From Jaminaea rosea (Eukaryota; Basidiomycota; Exobasidiomycetes; Microstromatales), in assembly GCF_003144245.1 (NCBI RefSeq), contig NW_020289977.1:620001-684000 (forward strand): a DNA stretch of 64,000 bases. Reading direction: 5' to 3'. The position numbers and the translations under genes are program-made. The notes beneath the pieces were generated by a model. The model saw nothing but the letters and a program-made list of their open reading frames with translations, was not told where the DNA came from and made no database searches. This document shows, one piece after another, positions 9,985-19,204 of the stretch; the first letter of the stretch is position 1; each line of letters begins with the position of its first letter.

Positions 9985-11212
9985 ATGCTCTCGCGGAGCA
10001 GTACAATACGAACGCTGGCTTATGCGCTCCTGGTCGCTCTTGTCCTCCTCGTCCAGTCCTTCGCAGAGGCGCAGAACAAGGGTCCTCAGTACGACTTGGG
10101 CAGCGATGCCTTTGTACCTCTGAGGACACATAGCATATATGCTCCTTACGTTGAGTCGACGCTGCAGAATCGTTTCTGGGATTACGGAGGCGACAGTGAG
10201 TCTGCGATGCCAAGAAGCCTTCCTCGTCCTCACACGACTGACCTTCCTACTTCCCCTTCTTGCCGACTCCTCGAGCAGCAATCATCGACACGAATCGTCA
10301 TGTACGCCTGACGCAAGACAAGGCTCACCAGATTGGTTGGCTCTGGTCACGCTTGCCGATCCAGGCGGCTAACTACGAAGTGCAATTCGAGTTCAAGGTC
10401 GATGGCCAAGCAACGAACACGTACGGAGATGGCCTAGCGATGTGGCTCACAGACGAGAGGGCACAGAGTGGTCCCGTCTTTGGATCGAAAGACTACTTTA
10501 CTGGGCTGGGCATCTTCTTTGACACTTTCGCCAATGCGAGACATGTGAGTTCGCACGCAGGGCTTGCATTGCGCACTCAGGATGTCGTCTGACCCCGACC
10601 TTTTTGCCCCTCTGTAAGCCCTACTCCTTCCCTCGTATCATGGCGATGCTAGGCAATGGCGTGGAGAGCTATCGTGGCGACAAGGACGGTGCGAACCAAG
10701 AGCTGGCCGGGTGCAGCATCGATATCCGTCGCACAAGAGTTGCTTCCAAAGCCAAGCTCACTTTCGTACGAAACGTCTACCTCGAGCTGCAAGTCCAACA
10801 CTCCGAATGGGACGAGTGGGAGACATGCTTCAAGCTCGAAGATGTCAAGCTGCCAGAGCGCCCTTACCTGGGCTTCTCTGCCTTGACTGGAGACGTGAGC
10901 GATGCGCACGATGTCATCAGCGTATCGAGCAGTAGCATCGTGTACAAGGAGCGAAGCTACGCTGAGTTGGAGGCAGAGAGGCGAAAACACTTCCCCAAGG
11001 ATGGGAGCAAGTCACCATACGACAAGTCATCGAAGAGTAGAAGCGGCAAGGGCCTCTTCTCCTCAACAGGAGGATTCTTGGCAGGCTTCTTCCATGGACT
11101 ATTCACGCTGCTGTGGTTCCTGGTCAAGTGGGGCTTGGTTGTGGCTGTCATTGCTGGGCTGGGAGTCGTCTTCTTGCGATGGAGGAAGGCGAGGGATGCA
11201 AAGCGCTTCTGA
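9985..11212 (+). CDS. L-type (legume-like) cargo lectin of the VIP36/Emp47 type
   Basis: Three exons, 9985-10195, 10279-10544 and 10619-11212 (introns 83 and 74 nt), give 356 residues. Such lectins bind high-mannose glycans and carry glycoproteins between ER and Golgi. There is a signal peptide (TLAYALLVALVLLVQSFAEA), then the lectin fold: IGWLWSRLPIQAANYEVQFEF, GDGLAMWLTDER, GLGIFFDTFANARH, and the strand CFKLEDVKLPERPYLGFSALTG, followed by DAHDVISVSS. One membrane helix (LLWFLVKWGLVVAVIAGLGVVFL) leads to a short basic tail ending AKRF, which resembles the KRFY export signal of VIP36. The second intron's acceptor has two overlapping AGs (GAGCAG, 10274-10278); the CAG was chosen. Confidence 0.92.
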
Positions 11213-11646
11213 GCGGAAGTCAATGGGCAGTAATGATCAGAATGCCAAATGGCATCCGTCACAAAGTGTAGCTCGTCGCGCTAATGTGCAGCTGTGGTAT
11301 CAAGAATCGGTCGTGGAAGTGGTGGTAGTGCTGAGTGCTTAGAGCCGGACCCTGAGAAGGCGTTGAAGGGAAGGGCCCGCTCGCTCGCCCGCCCGTTTGG
11401 TTGGTCGCACGACGACGGCGCCGGCAGCGGCGATTCAAAAGCAAAGCGTCGAGTGGACCGGCGCATGAGTGGAAGTCGAGTCGGTGGGTCTTGCCGGCTC
11501 GGCTGTGAATTTTGGACTGGGAAGCGCAGTGAGCGGGGTTGGACCTTCTTGACTTCCTTTCCATCTCTTTGCCTTCAATTTCTTATTCCCGAGCTCACAT
11601 TCGTCTGTCCGCCTTTGACTCTCTTTGCTGCTACATCACCATCATC
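11213..11646. other. Intergenic region upstream of ketopantoate hydroxymethyltransferase
   Basis: These 434 bp hold the 3' end of the lectin transcript and the promoter/leader of the next gene on the same strand. The region GCTCGCTCGCCCGCCCG near 11379 is GC-rich. The last 100 bp are C/T-rich and end with TCACCATCATCATGG around the start codon. No coding feature is supported. Confidence 0.45.
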
Positions 11647-13205
11647 ATGGCCAGCACTTCCTCGAGGACCCTGGAGCGCGCAGTCAGGAGGGCTTTGCAA
11701 CCCATCTCGCCCTTTTCCTCTTTCGCGTCGACGTCGGCATCGGCAATACCGGCATTGTCTACCCCACCTCCCTCTACCTCGTCGTCCGCACGTCGAGTAC
11801 CGGCCACATCGCAATTCCACACCTCCGCTCGCAATTGCAGCGCTTGGCCGGCCGGTGTTGATGCCGAGGATGGCATGCATGCTACCATGTCGTCATCATC
11901 TGAGTCTGTCGAGGGAGGTGGAATGGTCGGCGGGTCTCAGGAGCGGAGATCTACACGTCTCCAACAGTCGGCGCCCATTGATCGCACCGATGCTGGTAAC
12001 AGTAAGACCAGGCAACAGCTCGAGATGCCCAAAAGTCGCCCACCAAAGTCAATACCTCATCTTATGGAAATGAAGAGACAAGGGCAACCAATGTTCGTGC
12101 TGCCGTACCACTGCCTCTTTTAGCCAATCTCACTAACACTGTCCTCACCTCGCATCCTCTATTACCTCGCAGCGCCTGCCTCACAGCCTATGACTATCCT
12201 TCTGCCCTCTCTCTCCGCCACGCGGACATCGACATCTGCCTCGTAGGCGACTCCATGGCCAACGTCGCACTGGGTCACTCCTCCACCCAGTCTCTCACGT
12301 TAGAAGCAACAATTCACCACTGCCAAGCAGTCTACCGCGGCCTCTTCTCCCCTTTGCTGTCAATCTCTCCCAACACTCCTGGAGCCCCGCTTCTCCTGGC
12401 AGACGTCCCCTTTGGCACCTTCCAAACTTCCGAAGAGGAAGGAGTTAAGAGCGCAGTAAGGCTGCTAAAGGAGGGAGGAGTCGATGGAGTGAAGATCGAG
12501 GGAGGGGCAGAGATTCTTCCCCTCGTTCGACGCTTGACCAAGTTTGGTATTCCAGTCATGGGTCACCTAGGTCTTCAACCACAACGCGTCTCCTCCTCAG
12601 CAGGATATCGTCTCCAAGGCCGAACGGCAGACGAAGCCTACACCATCCTGTCCGAGGCACTCGCCCTACAAGAAGCCGGAGCTTTCAGTATTGTGCTGGA
12701 GTGCATACCGAACAAGATTTGCGAAGTGGTAAGCAAGGCACTTCGTATCCCTACGATTGGAATTGGGGCGGGTCCGAAGGCTGATGGCCAGATTTTGGTT
12801 ACGAATGATATACTGGGAGAGATCACCAGCCCTTGGCATGTGGTTGCTGGCTTGGCCAAGGCAGGAGTAGGAGAAGTACCAGCCCTCCAACAACCAGCCC
12901 CTCCTGGTCCCAAATTCGTGCGCAATTTTGTGGACGAAGTCCTCTCTGGGCGCGTGCAGCCTCGTAGTAGCAGTGGTGAGGAGGACAATTTTGCCTCCCC
13001 TGGTCCTGCAGCTGAGGGGTCCGCTCCAGTCGCAGCTTCATCGGGGCCTACTGGAATTGGAGCGATCCGCATGGCCGCCATTGAAGCCTACGTCGATGCA
13101 GTGAGGGAGCGCTCCTTTCCCGATGCGGAGCGTGAGGGGTACAAGATCAAGTCGGCTGAGCTGGCCGACTTTATGAAGAGGGCGGGGCCGCTTTTGCAGG
13201 GATGA
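11647..13205 (+). CDS. 3-methyl-2-oxobutanoate (ketopantoate) hydroxymethyltransferase, mitochondrial
   Basis: Two exons, 11647-12092 and 12173-13205 (intron 80 nt, GTTCGT...CTCGCAG), give 492 residues. The enzyme (PanB; Ecm31 in yeast) transfers a hydroxymethyl group from methylene-THF to alpha-ketoisovalerate, the first committed step to pantothenate and CoA. The N-terminus (SRTLERAVRRAL, followed by Ser/Thr/Arg-rich sequence) is a good mitochondrial presequence. The barrel is spliced together at GQPI-ACLTAYDYPSAL. Conserved blocks include CLVGDSMANVALGH, LLADVPFGTF, GVDGVKIEGG, VMGHLGLQPQ, GAFSIVLECIP and IGIGAGPKADGQILVTNDILG. A Ser/Glu/Pro-rich insert near the C-terminus (about residues 405-435) is not part of the bacterial enzyme. 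ATG 11647 is in good context (ATCATCATGG). Confidence 0.95.
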
Positions 13206-13347
13206 GCAGCGGGGCAAGGACCGAATACCAGGGCATGAACAGAGCAGAGGGAGAAGCGCTCAGTGTAGAGACGGATCGCAAGCACAACAGAATCAACTAA
13301 TCAATTCTTGATATTGTGTATATGTCGTGAGACCGAGAATCGCAACA

Positions 13348-16300
13348 TCAAAGTCCCATCTGCCCAGCTGCAGCGTCAGGCGGCCACGGCAGTCCACCGG
13401 CATATCTCGGCACAGGGTTCGGAGGAGGCGGTGGTGGCGGGCGATGATGGCCTTGCCCCGGCCCCTGCGCTACTGGCTGCCCACCCTGCTGCCCTGCTTG
13501 CTGATCTCGTCTCTCCTGCTCCGCCCGCGCCTGCGCCGCCTGCCTAGCATACATGAGCATCGCGAGCGCCGAGAGGCCAATGACGATCATCGCGCCCTCA
13601 ATCATCGCGTCCGCTTCATCATCACTGACGCCTTGGCTCCCATCATCGCCCGGAGCACCCTCCTCATCACCTCCACGAGGCTCGCGCAGGTTGTATCCTT
13701 CTGGCAGGTGCGGATCGGCCCCTTCCTCGAACCCGTCTGGCCCACGATGTGCCCCACGAGCAGGTGTGCGCGCCCGCTGCTGCTGCTGTTGATGCTCCCG
13801 CTGCGCTTGGTTGCGCTGATGTTCCTGCCTCGCCGCCCTGAGCAAGTCCTCCTCGGCCTCGGTATACCCTTGACCCCCACCAGCCCCCTCAGCCCCACCA
13901 CCAGCCCCCGCAAATACCCCATAGCCTGTGTACCCCCCTGTGCTGAAAAGCTGCACCGCGCTCTCTTCTCCACTCCAGACTGTGGCAAAGAAGGCTCGAA
14001 TGTGCAGGCGAACAAGAGAGAGCATGACGGGCAGGTAGGCCTCCGCGTTGATCTCGAGCGCCATGTCGTAATAGCGCTTTGCGAGGTGAAAGTCTCGACG
14101 GGGTACGCCTAGGCCTTCCTCGTAGAGATGGCCCATATTCCAGTAGGCGAGGGCGGAGACTTGTCGATCGGCGGCTGCTGCGTAGCAGGCCATGGCTTTC
14201 TCGTAGGACGGAGAGGGCGAAGCGAAAGGGCGAGGGCTGCTTTTCGAAGAGGATCGCGAGGTGGACGTGGCGTTGTAGTCCTGCGCGGCTTCCGCTGACG
14301 CTCTGGCTGCTACGGCCGCCTCTGATCTCGAGGGCGCCAAGCCTACGCCATGATAGTAATAGTCGCCCATCTTGACCAGCGCGTCCACATTGCCCTGCGC
14401 AGCCGACCTGGTCCAGTAAATCAACCCTAGTCTGTCGGTCGCAGGTTCCTCCCCCACGCGCTCCGGGCTCGTCTCTCCTTTACTTCTCCTCCCTCCCACC
14501 CGTCGCAGACCCTCGACCAGGCCCGGAACTTTCCATGCCCTCTTGTCTCTGTCCAAAATCCATGCGACATTGTTCTCCGCGGCCTCGTCCCCACGCTCGG
14601 CTGCCATACTCCACCACAGAAGAGCCCTCTTCCTATCCCCGAGCTCCCAAGCTCGCATGCCGCGATGGAAAACAGGAGACTCCCAGTCACCACGCTCAGC
14701 GGCAGTCTTGAAGTGCAGAGCAGCGGCCGAGCAGCGCTTTCCTTCGTCCGTACCGAGGAAGGCTTCTGCTGCTGCGGCTCCCCCGGATGGCGAGCCGCCA
14801 GTAGCGCGTAGCGTAGCAAGAGCGCGGCGGTATAGGTCTGCATTCGCCGTGGCGAGCATGAAGTGACCCTCGAATGGGGAACCCCACGCAACCGCGTGGG
14901 CGAAATGGCGCATAGCGCCGGGAAAGTCTTTGGTGTCGAAGTGTAGCTTGCCCAATGCCGCGGAGGCTTCAGCATGACCGTTGGGGCCGCCAGCTTTGAT
15001 TGCCTTCTCCCACGCGTCTACTGCGCCTTTCCAGTCGGCGACTCGACCCTTGCCCTGCGCCTTGCCTGTGGTAGCAAGGGCAGCTTGCTGATCAGGCGCG
15101 AGTCCCTGGCTCCGCATCAGGCCATAGCCGTAGTAGCAGTCTCGATCGCCTGCATCAATACCGCGCCAGAACCAGTACCAGGCGCGAGCGTAATCGATCT
15201 CAACTCCCTCGCCGCGCAGATACATGCGGCCGAGCAGGGCAGCAGCAGCGCCTGCATAGATGGTGGTAGCTGGCTCGGCTGGCTGTAGTACGAGGTCCTC
15301 TTCGACTCGCTGCGCTCCTGCATTGGCACCACCAGTAGCCGCACGTCCCATCACTCTTTTCCCTCCTACCATCCTGAGGTGCGCCACATCGACCGGCCAG
15401 ACCTGCCTCGCGACTCGCAACGCTAGCTCTCTCGCCCTCACGTAGTCGCGCTCCACTCTTCCCGCGCTCTCACTGATTCCGTAGATGGATCCCAGATAGT
15501 AGATGCGTGCGAGTCGCATCATGTAGCTGATTGATCCGCCAGAGGCATGATAGCTGTAGAACTCCAGCAAGTCGCCCAGCCTCGAAGAGGAAGGGTCACC
15601 CCTCCCTCCTGCTCCTGCAGCCTTATTCTGTGATGAAAGCAACCCGCTGCCCGGCAGAGAATGGAGTGCAGCCTGTACTGCGGGCCTATGCGCCTCCCAA
15701 CCCGTGCTGGCCGCAGATGCCCCAGGCCCATATGCCCCTCCTGCTAAGTCGGAGAGACGTAAGTGCGTGTAAGGCGGGGTGAGCCCACCAACCGGGCCGT
15801 CCTTGTATCGCGCCCAGGAGGAGTTTGCTGCGCGCGAGTACCATTTGAGAGATTCGTCGCAGTCGACCGGTGTGCCGATGCCTGCGTGGTGCCTGTACGC
15901 GAGGGAGAGCATCGAGCCGTAGTCGCCTTGACGGGCTGCGAAGGTGTGGTGGAGGAGGGACTGCAAGGCGCGAAGGCAGGTGTGAGTAGGAGGCGTCAGC
16001 ATGCTGTCCTGCCTTCTTGAATGCTCGCAACTGCTCACCAGACTCTGAGCCTGTCCCGGGAAGGCCTCTGGGACTTCCGGTGCTCCCCAAGCGTTCCAAA
16101 TCTCCCTCGACCCCTCGATCCAACCAAGCAAATTCCTAGCACTCGCGTTCCCCGGGCTAACCACATCGACCATCTCATTCAGGTAGGGCACGGCCATCCA
16201 AGGGCGAGGTTCGGCCCCGTGCGTCCCCAGAACATGATGCTGCGCCAGCACCCAGAGTGCGTCAGGCGAGCCGCGTTGCGCTGTCGAGGCTGGAGGATAG

Positions 16301-17184
16301 GCCGAGTAGTTGAGAAGGGCGAGAGCTTCTTGTAGGTTAGCGCAGGCCCTCTCGTGTTGCCTGCGTCGGGCAGCGCGACGTCGCCGTCCCATGGAAGTAG
16401 AGGAGATCCATCGACGCACGACGTGGCTGAGGTCGAGGGTGTTGCTTTCTTCGCCTGACCCGCTTCCATCGGAGGCCGATAAGTCAAGGAGGAAGGGACC
16501 ATGCACTACGTGCTGACCTTCATGCATTTCCCACTCTGGCCAGAGCTGAGCAGCTCGCTCTCCTGCCCATTGCCTCGCATTCCCAGATATTGGTGCGTTT
16601 CCCTCCCGATGCTTCGATCCTTTAGCATAGAATGGTCCCCCGCCCTGCCTGCTGTGCGCCGAGTCTGGATGCACGATGCCCAGCGTCTGTAAGAGCTCAG
16701 CACATCGTTGCCAGTAGGCTGCAAATATGTGCTGAAGCCGTATCGAGAGACGCATCATTGTGCCTATCGGACCCCAGGAGGTCAGAAAGGTGAAGTAGGG
16801 TGAAAGGTCTGACAGCTTGGTGCGGGTCGCCGAGAGGTGGCGACTATTTCGCGAGCTGGTCTCGGTACCAGACTGGGATGACGACTTGGAATTCACGCCA
16901 TGCTGTTCGGATCTATCGGAAGAAGATGAAGCCGGGGGTGAAGAGGAGGAAGAGGTTGTGGAGTGGGCGAGGACGACTGGATCGATGATACCTCGCAGTA
17001 AGACGAGAGCACGGTCGTACGCCTCGGTGACGGTCAGATTGCTTGACGCGACGTCGTCGTCGCTGTGACCAAAGGTGGTTTGTGGGCCATGATGTCCTGC
17101 AGACTGGGAATCTGAAGGCTGAGCAGCTGCTACGAAGAGGGTGAGGAAGAGGGAGAATGCAATGGCCACGAGTGGCCACCTCAT
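13348..17184 (-). CDS. HRD3: Hrd3/SEL1L-like ERAD receptor with Sel1 repeats
   Basis: Two exons, 17184-16039 and 15960-13348, give 1252 residues; the 78-nt intron (GTGAGC...CTTGCAG) is in frame and stop-free. Hrd3 sits in the ER membrane, recruits misfolded luminal proteins and stabilises the Hrd1 ubiquitin ligase. ATG 17184 begins a signal peptide, MRWPLVAIAFSLFLTLFVAA. Sel1 repeats are visible, e.g. GDYGSMLSLAYRHHAGIGTPV, ALLGRMYLRGEGVEIDYARAW, EASAALGKLHFDTKDFPGAM, NVDALVKMGDYYYHGVGLAP and ALAYWNMGHLYEEGLGVPRR. Near the C-terminus a Gln/Arg-rich segment precedes one membrane helix (MIEGAMIVIGLSALAMLMYA). A Pro/Gln-rich cytosolic tail ends the protein. The protein is longer than yeast Hrd3 (~830) because of Ser- and Gly-rich inserts. 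The gene is divergent from NCS6. Confidence 0.9.
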   Translation of the reverse strand: MRWPLVAIAFSLFLTLFVAAAQPSDSQSAGHHGPQTTFGHSDDDVASSNLTVTEAYDRALVLLRGIIDPVVLAHSTTSSSSSPPASSSSDRSEQHGVNSKSSSQSGTETSSRNSRHLSATRTKLSDLSPYFTFLTSWGPIGTMMRLSIRLQHIFAAYWQRCAELLQTLGIVHPDSAHSRQGGGPFYAKGSKHREGNAPISGNARQWAGERAAQLWPEWEMHEGQHVVHGPFLLDLSASDGSGSGEESNTLDLSHVVRRWISSTSMGRRRRAARRRQHERACANLQEALALLNYSAYPPASTAQRGSPDALWVLAQHHVLGTHGAEPRPWMAVPYLNEMVDVVSPGNASARNLLGWIEGSREIWNAWGAPEVPEAFPGQAQSLVSSCEHSRRQDSMLTPPTHTCLRALQSLLHHTFAARQGDYGSMLSLAYRHHAGIGTPVDCDESLKWYSRAANSSWARYKDGPVGGLTPPYTHLRLSDLAGGAYGPGASAASTGWEAHRPAVQAALHSLPGSGLLSSQNKAAGAGGRGDPSSSRLGDLLEFYSYHASGGSISYMMRLARIYYLGSIYGISESAGRVERDYVRARELALRVARQVWPVDVAHLRMVGGKRVMGRAATGGANAGAQRVEEDLVLQPAEPATTIYAGAAAALLGRMYLRGEGVEIDYARAWYWFWRGIDAGDRDCYYGYGLMRSQGLAPDQQAALATTGKAQGKGRVADWKGAVDAWEKAIKAGGPNGHAEASAALGKLHFDTKDFPGAMRHFAHAVAWGSPFEGHFMLATANADLYRRALATLRATGGSPSGGAAAAEAFLGTDEGKRCSAAALHFKTAAERGDWESPVFHRGMRAWELGDRKRALLWWSMAAERGDEAAENNVAWILDRDKRAWKVPGLVEGLRRVGGRRSKGETSPERVGEEPATDRLGLIYWTRSAAQGNVDALVKMGDYYYHGVGLAPSRSEAAVAARASAEAAQDYNATSTSRSSSKSSPRPFASPSPSYEKAMACYAAAADRQVSALAYWNMGHLYEEGLGVPRRDFHLAKRYYDMALEINAEAYLPVMLSLVRLHIRAFFATVWSGEESAVQLFSTGGYTGYGVFAGAGGGAEGAGGGQGYTEAEEDLLRAARQEHQRNQAQREHQQQQQRARTPARGAHRGPDGFEEGADPHLPEGYNLREPRGGDEEGAPGDDGSQGVSDDEADAMIEGAMIVIGLSALAMLMYARQAAQARAEQERRDQQAGQQGGQPVAQGPGQGHHRPPPPPPPNPVPRYAGGLPWPPDAAAGQMGL

Positions 17185-17517
17185 GGTGTGACTTTGTCTC
17201 TCCCGTGCTTTTGGTGCTGTCTTGTCTAGAATTGGCCAGTGGCTGGTTTCATGACGAGATGAGGAGGGCGCGGCTGTCCGCAGAGTGTTGGTTTGATGAT
17301 GATGATGACCAAGTGACGACGTGGAAGTCCAATGTGACGATTGCATCGATTTGGAGCCTCCGCCTTGGATGCGCTCGCCTCGTCTCGCTCGGACCTCGTC
17401 TTTCTCCGCCCACACACACGACTGCAGGACAGACAACGAGAAGAAGAATTTCAACACTTTTGATTTCTCATCCTCACCCTTGGCTCGCTTCCACTCATCA
17501 GGGGCAAGTACCAAAGG
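17185..17517. promoter_or_regulatory. Divergent intergenic region HRD3 / NCS6
   Basis: These 333 bp separate divergent start codons. A GATGATGATGATGACC run occurs near 17294 and a C/T-rich leader (TTTCTCATCCTCACCC) just before NCS6. No unfolded-protein-response element was recognised by eye. Confidence 0.45.
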
Positions 17518-18771
17518 ATGCCACCTCGTACCTGCGCCCACTGCAATGCAGCAAAGGCAGTACTCCGCCGACCCAAGACGGGTCTACTAGTCTGTCGATC
17601 ATGTTTCTTCCTCGTCTTCGAGACCGAGGTCCATGAGACCATCTTGGCCTCTAACCTCTTCTCTCGCGGAGACAAGGTGGCCATTGGCGCTTCAGGCGGC
17701 AAAGACTCTACGGTTCTTGCCTACGTCATGAAGACCTTGAACGAGAGATACGACTACGGCTTGGACCTCTTCCTGCTCAGCATCGATGAAGGCATTACTG
17801 GATATCGAGACGATTCGTTGGAAACGGTCAAGCAGAACAGTTCCGAGTACAACCTCCCACTCAAGGTGCTCAGCTACAAGGATCTCTATGGATGGACGAT
17901 GGATGACATTGTGTCTACGATCGGCAAAAAGAGCAACTGCACCTTCTGCGGCGTCTTCAGACGGCAAGCATTAGACAGGGGGGCAGCACAGCTCGGCGTC
18001 GACCACATCGTTACAGGCCATAATGCAGACGATATCGCAGAGACGGTCCTCATGAATGTGCTCAGGGGCGACATAGCAAGGCTGTCACGCTGCACAGAGA
18101 TTGTAACACAGACTCCGGCCGGCGCAGGAGAGTCAAAGGGATGCGGTGGCGGTGGTGGTGACCAGGAAGACGAGGACGAAGTAGACCCAGCATCAGCAGC
18201 CGTAGATTTCCTCGGCATCAAACGCTCCAAGCCCTTCAAGTACGCCTATGAGAAGGAGATTGTCCTTTACGCCTACTTCAAGTCGCTCACCTACTTCTCA
18301 ACCGAGTGCATCTACTCGCCAAACGCTTACCGCGGGTATGCTCGCGCGTACCTCAAGGACCTGGAGGCGATTCGTCCATCTGCGATTGTAGATATCATCC
18401 ACTCGGGCGAGGCGCTGCGTGTTGGTTGGCAGGGAGAGGACGAGGAAAAAAAGGGAAAGAAGGACAAGAAGAGTACAAACGGCTCTGCTGCGGCAGACAC
18501 GCCAAAGTCAAAGTCCCTTACGGCCCCTACAGCTGCCAAGGGTGCAACAAAGCAGGTCCAGACGACGTGCTCGCGATGCGGCTATCTGACGTCGTCAGCT
18601 GATGGGCTTTGCAAGGCTTGCCTCCTGCTCGATGGACTCAACAAGGGCGTAGCGGGTATGGGCATCAACTCCAAGCCCTCCAAGACGGCCAAGCTAGCCG
18701 CCACCAACGGCGAGGAGCAGAAGTCGCGGCCCTCGCCACAGACGCTCAGGGCGGCAGCTTCCGCCTTTTGA
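17518..18771 (+). CDS. NCS6: Cytoplasmic tRNA 2-thiolation protein Ncs6/Ctu1
   Basis: Single exon, 417 residues. Ncs6 with Ncs2 adds the 2-thio group of mcm5s2U34 in Lys, Glu and Gln tRNAs, using sulfur from the Urm1 pathway. The N-terminus has a zinc-ribbon-like CAHC...CRSC pair, then the PP-loop [14 protein letters not shown]. Next come [52 protein letters not shown] and the TtuA-family block [18 protein letters not shown] second zinc-binding cluster ([18 protein letters not shown]) lies near the end. Two low-complexity inserts, one Gly/Asp/Glu-rich (about residue 205-225) and one Lys-rich (about 310-350), interrupt the core. The 3' end faces SPA2. Confidence 0.96.
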   Translation: MPPRTCAHCNAAKAVLRRPKTGLLVCRSCFFLVFETEVHETILASNLFSRGDKVAIGASGGKDSTVLAYVMKTLNERYDYGLDLFLLSIDEGITGYRDDSLETVKQNSSEYNLPLKVLSYKDLYGWTMDDIVSTIGKKSNCTFCGVFRRQALDRGAAQLGVDHIVTGHNADDIAETVLMNVLRGDIARLSRCTEIVTQTPAGAGESKGCGGGGGDQEDEDEVDPASAAVDFLGIKRSKPFKYAYEKEIVLYAYFKSLTYFSTECIYSPNAYRGYARAYLKDLEAIRPSAIVDIIHSGEALRVGWQGEDEEKKGKKDKKSTNGSAAADTPKSKSLTAPTAAKGATKQVQTTCSRCGYLTSSADGLCKACLLLDGLNKGVAGMGINSKPSKTAKLAATNGEEQKSRPSPQTLRAAASAF

Positions 18772-19204
18772 GGCAAGGTGCGACCGGCGTGGTCCCCTTT
18801 CAACACTACATCGCCTCGGTTTCTCATATGTAGCACTATTCATTCATCGACGTAGACGATTCTTCCCTGAAATATCAGCGTGTACACATGTCTCACCGGC
18901 ATCGAGAAGTAGTCTGGTCCTGCGTGACGACGCTCCTTCCACCTCTCGCTGCTCGTCGGCAAGTCTAGCGCGAGTGCAGTGAGCAAGCGTATAACGATAG
19001 ATTCGATCAGGTAAACGAGAACGAGAAGGATCAAGAGTCGATAGAGTACATGAGCACCGGAGCAGTAGCGATAGTAAGCTAGCTAATCAGAGACGTCGAG
19101 ATTGACCCTACGATGATGCCTTGAATGTGATGCCCACAGGACGATGCAGGCCGCCCTTCTTCCCCTCCCGAACGTCCGCCAGCCTCTCAGCAAGTCGAGC
19201 GCAC
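18772..19204. other. Convergent intergenic region NCS6 / SPA2
   Basis: These 433 bp lie between two convergent stop codons and should hold both 3' UTRs. A hydrophobic minus-strand reading frame (18840 to about 19080) without an ATG was examined and not called. Nothing else is evident. Confidence 0.45.

Noticed and set aside
11539-11646. Longer N-terminus for ketopantoate hydroxymethyltransferase starting at 11539
   Set aside because: It begins with TTG, not ATG. ATG 11647 has a good context and opens directly into a typical mitochondrial presequence.
17185-17541. Upstream extension of HRD3
   Set aside because: The frame is open, but the extension would bury the signal peptide at 17184 inside the protein and overlap the NCS6 start region.
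18840-19080. Minus-strand frame with a hydrophobic start (LLILLVLVYLIESIVIRLLT) in the NCS6/SPA2 gap
   Set aside because: No ATG in frame; an upstream stop would need an acceptor at about 19087 and an unseen first exon in a very small space. It overlaps the expected 3' UTRs and is probably chance in GC-rich sequence.
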